From assembly GCA_037953625.1 (NCBI GenBank), contig CM075651.1, positions 129,608,501-129,672,500 of the forward strand: a DNA stretch of 64,000 nucleotides. Direction: 5' to 3'. Under the pieces are notes generated by a model. The model was given only the letters and a program-made list of their open reading frames with translations, did not search any database and had not been told where the DNA came from. Positions within the stretch are counted from its first letter, which is position 1. Each line of letters starts with the position of its first letter. Source of the stretch: Crotalaria pallida (Eukaryota; Streptophyta; Magnoliopsida; Fabales; Fabaceae). A program made the position numbers and the translations under genes. Below are positions 56,422 to 64,000 of this stretch, one piece after another.

Positions 56422-57764
56422 ATGCCTACTCGTCGAACAAAAAGAAGAGCTCTACTCATAGAATCTGAGGATGATGAGCCTTCACCCCCGGTTGTTCAGA
56501 ATCAAAGAGCAACTCCTTCTTCCGGTCGTGCTCCTAGACCTTCTCGATCTCGACAGAATGAAGTTGGTCCGTCTGCTCCTCCACCTTCAGGTCCACAGCC
56601 AGCAGCACTCGAGAAATACAACCGCTGGTTCTCCAACCCGGCTCAAATTGTTGATTATGAAAAGTATTTTGCAGCGTGTACAGTGATTTCTCATAGATTC
56701 TTGGATGCAGAAACTTTTGATGATGATGAGTGTAACCTTCCCGCGGTGAGGCTGCGGAAAGAAAAAAGAGTTATTTGAATTCAGCACCATCGGCGGAGAC
56801 TTCTATGAGGATCTTGTCAGAGTCTTCTATTCTAATATGAAATGGGATTCAAATGAAAATATTCTTTATTCGAAAGTTAAAGGAAGACAGATAAAGATCA
56901 CTCTAGATACTTGGAGGAATATCACTCGACTTCCTATGGATGGAGTCTACTTCACCGGGTCTGGCAGTGACAGTCTTTGGGGCGATGAGTATGGCAAAAA
57001 GGCTGCAAAAGAAGAGTTTATTGATGACAACATTCCAACAGGAAAAGTCATGACTTCTGGTAATCTGAAATTTGAGTTTCATGTGCTACACTTCATTCTG
57101 AATCGTTGCTTGATCCCGAGGCAAGGGAATTACTTCAGAGTCTTAGATTCAGACTACATCATTCTATGGGCTTGGTTTCACGACAAACCCATCAATTGGG
57201 GTTGGTTAGTTTTGAATCATATGACTGAAACTGCAAGTAAAGTACGTCGCTCGATTGATCGTGATATGAAGCTGAAGACAACTCGCCTTCCTTATGCAAC
57301 CTTGATCACCAACATCCTTAGGCGTTTCCGGATTCCTCTGAATGGAGAGTCGAGGACTGCTCCAAATGCGGATATGTGTATGGACACAAATTTTTTGGGA
57401 AACATTGGATGGGTGAACATGGAAGGACGTGGTTGGGCTCCTAAGACGATGCAGCGAGAAAGAAAGGCAGCTCATAGGAATGAACCTGAAGAAGATGATG
57501 ACCAAGATCAAGCTCCAGCACAAGATCCTCACACCGCTACAAGCTATCTTACCACCGAATCATATTCCTCCTTACATGCAAAATTTCATGGATGATGTTA
57601 GGGGTTATATGAGACGATCTGATGACCACATGCGTTTAGTTGACTCCACTCTTGCTCAGCTCACCTCCGACATGGAACAGATGAATGTGAACATGGAGGC
57701 AATGCAGCAAGATATCTATCATTTGAGGCATCAGAATCGGGAACCCTTCACCCGTGGTCTTTAG
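56422..57764 (+). pseudogene. Extra gene with plant-transposon-protein-like domain, in the copia derivative
   Basis: ATG 56422 opens a basic, Pro/Ser-rich N-terminus (MPTRRTKRRA). A frameshift in the A-run near 56762-56772 moves the frame into the segment open at 56837-57595, which shows VRVFYSN upstream of MKWDSNENILYSKVKGRQIK, then TWRNITRLP, FHVLHFILNRCLIPRQGN, ILWAWFHDKPINWG and LPYATLITNILRRFRIP. This order resembles the 'putative plant transposon protein' domain found in many plant genomes; the assignment is from memory of the pattern. A second frameshift near 57540 leads to a C-terminal helix (MDDVRGYMRRSDDHMRLVDS) that looks like a coiled coil, ending at 57764. It lies in the sense direction just before the polypurine region. 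Function unknown. Confidence 0.65.
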
Positions 57765-58230
57765 CTTGTGGCTCCGCTCCCTGATCTTATTATTTTTGCT
57801 ATCTGGATTGTTTATCTTTGATTTATACTGTAATTTTTAACCCCTAGTTTTTACTCTTGATTAACTGCATCTGTTTCTGGATTTAGATTTTCTCTGACAT
57901 GTCCTTGGATATTTCGTTGTGACTTTTCATGACAATTTCTCTTTTATTGGTTTGATATTTTTTTGTCATGTGGTTTCATTATATTTTTTTTGGACATCTC
58001 ACCTTTTTGATGATGTCAAAAGGGGGAGTAATATATCATGAGAAGTAATGCGCAAAACTGACAACAGGAACAGGTTGCAAAACAGGTTCATGAATTCAGG
58101 GGGAGAGATGCTAATCTCTTGATTTGATTCAGGGGGAGCTGTGTTCGTTTAGTTTGCATTTAGAATATCATGTACTAACTTTGTTTTGCATGTTTTGCAG
58201 GTAGTGTTTGTCATCATCAAAAAGGGGGAG
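57765..58230 (+). promoter_or_regulatory. Multiple polypurine tracts before the 3' LTR
   Basis: The tract AAAAAGGGGGAG at 58219-58230 abuts the LTR. Three further GGGGGAG motifs lie at about 58023, 58099 and 58133. Repeated polypurine-like tracts are a known trait of SIRE/Maximus elements. No coding sequence. Confidence 0.7.
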
Positions 58231-59814
58231 TGTTGAAACTCATGTTTACCCTTGATGATGTTTTGATGATGACACAACACAGTTTAATATAATATGTTTG
58301 AAAAGGTTCAGGTACATTGATGATGCGAGAATTGTATTCCTGATTGAAGCTCTAGTCTCTTAGGGCTTAGTATTTGTGTAAAGCAAAAATTAGTCTAAAA
58401 GCACTCAAGTGTATTTTTATATTGCTAGATTATGATGATGATACTTTTCATTTTGAAAAACCTAGAAGAAGTATTTTTTAAAACCTTTTGCTCCTGGAAA
58501 AGTTTTTGTGAAAATCTTTTATGAAAACCTTTGGTTTCAAATTTTTTTATGAAAATCTGATTTTACTTTAGAGTAATCGATTACCCCTTCTGGAATAATC
58601 GATTAACTGCTGCAACTTGTAACCAGAGAGTAAGTAATGGGTTGATTAGGATCATGTAATGGATTACTTCCTTGAACTGGTCATTTAAGTGACAGTAATC
58701 GATTACTTGAAGCTAATAATCGATTATCTTTTAATGCTGCAACTTTTGTGAAAAACCTGAGAGCAAGTAATCGATTACAATGACCAAAGTAATTGATTAC
58801 CTATTTCAAATTTTTGAAAAACGTGATGAAATCAATCTAATTCCCAGAATGATTTATTTCCTTTTCTGGATGATCATGATACTGATTTTTGGCTTCTTCT
58901 TATTCCTTTTTGAAAACACACCTGATACACACACAAGATCAATTCTTCTCCTTCTCTATTCTTTTGAAAATCCTTTTGAGAAGAAATTTCATCATCATCA
59001 TCATATTCATCTTTTCTTATCAAGAACTAAACCTTGAGTGTGCTTTAGATTAATCCTTTGCTATAGGACTTTATTGTAGTATCTGCTCTGTTTAGAGAGC
59101 TTCATTGTTAGTTTCACAAATTTCTTCGTGCAAACCATTTCTGTGTAAGAGGAGTGTTTACCCTTAGTGTTTAGGGAGTGTTATCCCTTAGGTTGAACGT
59201 GCGTCGCGTTCATAGGGCGAGATCCCTTTGTTGGGTAGTGCTAGACGAAAGGTGGGTCACCTAGTAGTTAGGCTATCTGTAAAAATCTAGGAAAGGTTTT
59301 CCTAGTTGTTGTTGAGGTCCCTTGCGAAAGAAGGTTCCTAGTAGCTTGCGGGGGGCGCTCTGGTTGTACTCGGGGACGCGAGGCATCTTTGGTTTATTGA
59401 AAAGCTCAAGTGGGTCGCTTGAGGACTGGATGTAGGCGTTGTTTGCCGAACCAGGATAAAATCTCCGGTGCAAATTTCTCTATCCCTTATCTCTTTACAA
59501 TTCACGTTTATTTTGTGTGTTAATCATATTTTGCGAATAATCCTATTTGAAATTATATAGCACTAGAATTGCGTTTTCATTGTGTTGATTTATTCAATCT
59601 CGTGAATAATATGTTTTCAATATAAATATAAATATTCTTATTATTCTGCGCATAAAAATGTTTTCACTCGTTCTTTAAGTCTTCCGCTTCGTTAAATCTC
59701 TTTAAATCTTTCAAGAACGTTTGAATCGATTGTTTTTCAATGTTTTTATAAACACCCAATTCACCCCCCCCCCCTCTTGGGTGACGTTAGCCAATACCAT
59801 CAATAATTCTAACA
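58231..59814 (+). repeat. 3' LTR of the copia derivative
   Basis: 1584 bp from TGTTGAAACTC to TTCTAACA. It contains the TAATCGATTA palindromes and a C-run at 59765-59774. Short ORFs are shared with the 5' LTR and are not genes. Confidence 0.88.
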
Positions 59815-59825
59815 ATGTCATATAT

Positions 59826-60598
59826 GATGTCATGTCATTATGTTTGTTGTTGATAAAAAATGATATTTTGCCTTATTATTTCACCTTATTGTCATCTTCT
59901 CCCCTGTTTAAAGCAAACATCTTGATAGTTACATCTTCACATATCATTAACCAAGTCTAGTTTAGGGTACCGCAATCTTCATAAAGCTTACCATGCGAAG
60001 ATCAAAATTAACCCATGTAATAACACCCCAATCTTAGTTACAAAGATACTACCTCAACCATATATAATTTCTTTTTTTTAAAAAAAAAACTACAACAATA
60101 ACAACAATAATTTACAAACTAAAAAAACCCAAACAATAACCACAAATCACATTTATTTAAAACCACACATTTTTGAGTAACAACTTATTTCCAAGTAAAA
60201 GGCAAGCTTGAAAAGCAACAGACTAACTTGTTTCAGCTTGAAAAAAACAACAGAACAACAACCATACCAAGATGTTTCAGTTAGATTGATTTTTATGAAA
60301 TTGGGAAGTGGTTTGCGAGTTTGATCTACAGCAGTGGTTGATGAGTCATGGAAAAGAGTGGCGATGGATGATGGTCGAAGCTAAGATTTTAGTGATGGAG
60401 ATTTTGTAGAAAAATGACGAGTGATGAATAAGTGATCACTTTGATTCTAATTCTAATCAAAAAGGGCAATTTTTTATTTGATTTAAATTCATTTTTTATA
60501 TTAAAAAAATAAAGCTTAATTAAAGTGATAAGAAGTAAAGAGCAATAAGGCAAAATAATATTCCTTAACAACAAACATAATGATATGGCAAATGCCCG
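59826..60598. mobile_element. Foldback element beside the copia derivative
   Basis: CATTATGTTTGTTGTTGAT ... ATATTTTGCCTTATT at 59828-59880 is repeated inverted at 60531-60588 (AATAAGGCAAAATAATATTC ... AACAACAAACATAATG). The interior is AT-rich with a few non-coding repeats. The true termini and target duplication are unclear, partly because the copia element inserted next to the left arm. Confidence 0.5.
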
Positions 60599-60623
60599 GA
60601 CTTGACATTTGCTAGGCCCCAAG

Positions 60624-61153
60624 TAGTGCTGGCAATACAGGCGGGCGGGCGGGCATTGCCCATGCCCATCAAAAAGCCCGCTTTTTTTGCAGGCATGCCC
60701 GCCCGCCCATTATAATATTTTGGGCTGAAAATTTATGCCCTGCCCGCCCTAATGCGGGCAAGGCATGCCCATGGGCGACCCATTTAAATAAAAAAATTAA
60801 AAAAAAAATCATATATATAATTTTTTTGGAACATAAAAAAAATCATTAATTCTATCTTCAAAATTCATAAAATGTAAATTAAGATTGCACAGTATATAAA
60901 TGTTGACACTCAAAATTCATAAAAACATAATAATAAAGTTTGATACCCGACAAAAGGTGTAGAGCGGCTACAAATTGTGCAGCTCCTAATTTTAATTTTT
61001 TTAAAAAACTAAATAATGGACGACCCATGGGCGGACCACTGCCCGCCCAATGATGCCCGACAAAAGAAATGGGCATGGCGGGCGGGGCCCATTGGAAAAT
61101 TGGGTTAAAAAATGATGTCTTACCCACAAAAAATGTAGGGCGGGCGGGCGGGG
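60624..61153. mobile_element. GC-rich hAT-like non-autonomous element, left part
   Basis: Starts TAGTGCTGGCAATACAGGCG followed by (GGGC)n, with inner blocks such as CATGCCCGCCCGCCCA and GGGCATGGCGGGCGGGG that are mutually complementary. The CTGGCAA(T)ACGGGCGGG start is a familiar non-autonomous hAT-type terminus. It is cut at 61153 by the following LTR; the inverse end should lie beyond the window. Confidence 0.5.
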
Positions 61154-63762
61154 TGTAACACCCAAGGAATTTATCCTCGAAATTATAAATACTGTATAGA
61201 GTAAGAAAAATATTAAGCATGTAGGATGTGAATGACTTTGCCAGTTTCGTATTTTTGCGCAAAAGAGAGTAATGGTATAAAAATCAAAATAAAAGATTTA
61301 GACCATTAGTCACAAAACCGACCGTTGGATTTGAATATATGTATGTTAGGAAGCTTATCTCCAAATTTGAGCAAGATCCAACGGTTAACGAAAAAGCTAT
61401 GGCAATTTGAATGCGAAAGGTGCTGTTTGTATTCAGCAGCTCATATCGATATGCAAGATGCTCATATCGATACTGGATATCGATATCCAGTGGATATCGA
61501 TATGCAGGTGTCAGATGGCCCAAAAACTAAGTCGGTTAAGAACGAAAGGTCGAGGTTTTTCCATGATTTCAACCACAAATCACCCCAAATATCTCTGAGA
61601 CACTGCCTAGGGTTGATAATGACCCTTTAGGTCGGTTATTTGGCATAAAAGAGAGGGGGTATAAGCTTGAAAACCTAGAAACACACCAATACTCTGCAGA
61701 AATCGTGTTTTTCTGTCCTCACTATTGTGCCCTTCGTTCTCTGTGATCAAAGCCTCAAAACCCATCAAACTATATACCAAATTAAAGCTCTCTTAACCCT
61801 CTACAAATTGGTACCAAGTTTGTCAAGTTTCGTGGCCTGTAGAAGGAGCAGTAACCCTGCAAAGTTTGATATTCAAATCTGAATTTTGCAATTCAGATTC
61901 ATAAACTCTACTTTCCTTGATCCTTGTGGTAAGCTCAAGCATACTTTGGGCTTCAAACTCGTTTTATTTTCAAGGCTATATATCCTAGTTTTGATTTTAA
62001 TCATTGATCACTATTTGTTATCCCTTATTTTGAGTGATTAAAGCTGATTTTGTGGTGTTACTCAACTTAAAACAGGGTAGGTTGGCTGAAACTAAAAGCT
62101 TGAGTTCTACCTCAACAAATCCCTTTCTTTCCAATCTAAATCAATCCCAAACTTGGAGATAGGTAAGGGAGAAGTTATCCGGGTGCTAGGGTAATAATCT
62201 AATGGCTAGGAATGTAGGAGTTCACTTGAACTCAAGGGCCAAAATGTGATCACTTGAAAACTTGAGATAAGATATGACTTGGAGGTCATTGAAATCTTAT
62301 CTCTTGATTTGAACAACTTTGATATGATGAGAATGAACTAAAATAGATGTTAATTGGGACTGTTTTGAAAAGAAATGGAAAAAATTATATGTTAGGTTGT
62401 GATTTTTCATCTTATATGCATAATACATGAATTCTATATGAATATGATGTTATATTTGCTGGATTTATGCATGAACAGATGTAATTGTACATGATATGAA
62501 TCTGTTTTGTGTTGAAAATGGTTAAAGTGAAGTATATTGAGATTTGGTATTTCAAACCTTAAGTTAAAATGCAGAAATCGAAGGTGCATATCGATATCCA
62601 GAAGGGAATATCGATGTTGCATATCGATATGCATGAGGGCATATTGATATGACCCCTTCAGTTTTCACTCCAAAATTTGAATTTTTCATTCTAGTTGATG
62701 GGAGACTTTTCTAATCAATTAGAAGGATCCTCAAGGGGTGGAAATACTAAATTTTAATATACTTGGCCTTAACCTATCATGCTTGTACCTTATAATATTC
62801 TGAATACATGTATTGCTACATGCTTATCTCAATGATGGATGAATATGTACATTAATGCATAATTATGAAATGGATTTATAATGGAGAGAGAAACTAACAT
62901 TTATTTGCATTCTCATGAGGAGATGTGGATGGTGAGATAGGATACCGGGAAAGATATGACCATTCTAAGAATTGGAAAGAGAATTCTTAGAATGTGTGCG
63001 AGAATGTGCAGAGGTCAGGTTTGATGGTGATTCATCTTTAACCGTGGGGATTATTATGGGAAAAAACAGTCCTATGATGGGGGGGTTCTGCAGACTTTTC
63101 CCGGGATAGTTTTCGCTTAACCATAATAATTCTATCGGCCTCTAGGTACATATCAGGGCTGCGGAGGACGGGCCTTTGGCATTATCTAACCCCCGAATGG
63201 GTACACATAGATGAGTTGTGTGATATGCCGTGGTTGAAAGGCGTTTACTCCCAGTTGCTTTCCTTGGTTAGTGTGAACATGTCAAATCCAAAGAGGTTGG
63301 ATTTGGTCGAAGGGTTGTATATGATGATGATTTTTGGATCCAATATGAGGAGAATGATATTAGAATACATGCATCATGCCACTTAATTGCAAGATAATTG
63401 TATTATAAATTAGGCGTGCATTCTGTATATGCATTATTGTTTGATTACCTGACTATTTGTGATTGTTATTTCTAGTCCTGATTGATTATTATTCAATGAT
63501 GCGCTTCGGCTATGACTTACTCCCCCCTAGCCTTTGGTGGTAGGTACAAGTAGCCCGATGAAATCAATACACCGGGCAAGCCAGAGACTCAAGCTGAGAA
63601 AGGGAGAAAGGCATTTCTGTATGTGATCCATTGTAACACCGAACCGATGTACTTTAAAAAGAAAAATTTTATCCGTTAATCTTGAATAAAGGGAACTTTT
63701 CCACCACATCAATTTCTGAATAAATTACTTTATTCCCTTTATTAAAAGATGAGGGTGTTACA
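61154..63762 (+). repeat. 5' LTR of the Tekay-like element, 2609 bp
   Basis: TGTAACACCC at the start and GAGGGTGTTACA at the end. TATA-like GGTATAAGC near 61658 precedes leader-like sequence. Clusters of ATATCGATAT at 61443-61507 and 62586-62629 (seven ATCGAT sites). ORFs inside are chance. Confidence 0.82.
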
Positions 63763-63765
63763 TTA

Positions 63766-63779
63766 TGGTATAAGAGCAG
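63766..63779 (+). promoter_or_regulatory. Primer-binding site, initiator tRNA-Met type
   Basis: TGGTATAAGAGCAG, 3 nt after the LTR. Plant iMet primer sites read TGGTATCAGAGC, so there is one mismatch in the first 12. Confidence 0.8.
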
Positions 63780-64000
63780 TTACTTCCTTTTCGGCCTGAG
63801 AGTATGGTTTCATCACCTTTGTTGTCAGTCTCTGACACGTTATCACTGAGTTAGTTAGAGATCATTACAAGTGTTAGAATCTGGTTTGATTTTAAGAATC
63901 ATCTAAATCAAACGTATTGAGTATTGGGTTAGACTTTGATCCAGTCAGGTCAAAGTAAAACTCAGCTACCTTTGTTATGATCAGAGGAAAGGAAGTTAGT
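63780..64000 (+). other. Leader of the Tekay-like element
   Basis: Non-coding sequence after the primer site; gag would be expected beyond the window edge. Confidence 0.6.

Larger units (their letters stand above)
52555..59814 (+). mobile_element. SIRE-like Ty1/copia derivative lacking pol, with an extra gene
   Basis: TG...CA ends (TGTTGAAACTC at 52555, TTCTAACA at 59814) and a perfect target duplication ATGTC (52550-52554, 59815-59819). The 3' LTR is 58231-59814; the 5' LTR keeps only about its first 716 bp, and the primer site is lost. Inside are a damaged gag with a zinc knuckle, no recognisable protease, integrase, RT or RNase H, a second gene (56422-57764) and a GGGGGAG-rich polypurine region. 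The TGTTGAAA start after AAAGGGGGAG is typical of the SIRE/Maximus lineage. It cannot move on its own. Confidence 0.85.
61154..64000 (+). mobile_element. Tekay-like Ty3/gypsy element, left end (runs off the window)
   Basis: A complete 5' LTR followed by a tRNA-iMet-type primer site, then leader sequence to the window end. No coding region is reached. The element inserted into the GC-rich hAT-like repeat; the left target copy should be CGGGG (61149-61153). Lineage is inferred from the TGTAACACCC...GGGTGTTACA termini and the iMet primer; it is not proven without pol. Confidence 0.75.

Overview
The window is plant nuclear DNA, most likely from a legume. The evidence is AT-rich sequence dense in LTR retrotransposons, MITEs, SINEs and L1-type LINEs, one spliced host gene, and retroelement types common in legumes (SIRE-like copia, envelope-less Athila/Diaspora-like and Tat gypsy). 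Species cannot be fixed from the sequence alone. No bacterial features, rRNA, tRNA gene or CRISPR array is present.

Layout. 1-8.5 kb: AT-rich intergenic DNA with MITEs, SINE copies, a decayed LINE, a 388-bp solo LTR and one CACTA transposon end. 8524-36561: a three-level nest. The outer layer is a Tat-lineage Ty3/gypsy element (about 14.0 kb without its insertions; 1692-bp LTRs; target duplication GAAGG) with gag, protease, RT, two RNase H domains and integrase. On the opposite strand it carries a three-exon gene with a plant mobile domain. Its 3' LTR is split by a long minus-strand solo LTR (21511-35498, Tekay-like ends), itself split by a very young minus-strand Athila-lineage element without envelope (22048-32155; 1123/1122-bp LTRs; target duplication GCAAT). 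36.6-44.8 kb: intergenic DNA with LINE tails, MITEs, a 1011-bp hAT element with an 8-bp target duplication and a SINE. 44780-48990: the only convincing host gene, a minus-strand RRM protein of the BPA1 (ACD11-binding partner) type. Its large first coding-region intron holds a truncated L1 and a PIF/Harbinger MITE. 49-52.5 kb: AT-rich spacer with microsatellites and small tandem duplications. 52555-59814: a SIRE-like copia element (target duplication ATGTC) that has lost pol and half of its 5' LTR, but carries a second gene with a plant-transposon-protein-like domain. 59.8-61.15 kb: foldback and GC-rich hAT-like elements. 61154-64000: the 5' LTR, iMet primer site and leader of a Tekay-like gypsy element running off the window.

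How it fits together. Almost everything is mobile DNA in layers, and target-site duplications fix the order: Tat first, then the Tekay-like solo LTR, then the Athila-type element. Two unrelated retrotransposons each carry an extra non-retroviral gene (antisense PMD gene in Tat; sense plant-transposon-like gene in the SIRE derivative). Several LTRs also carry arrays of their own short palindrome, in most cases with a TCGA core. Retroelement coding regions contain stops and frameshifts, described below but not reconstructed.
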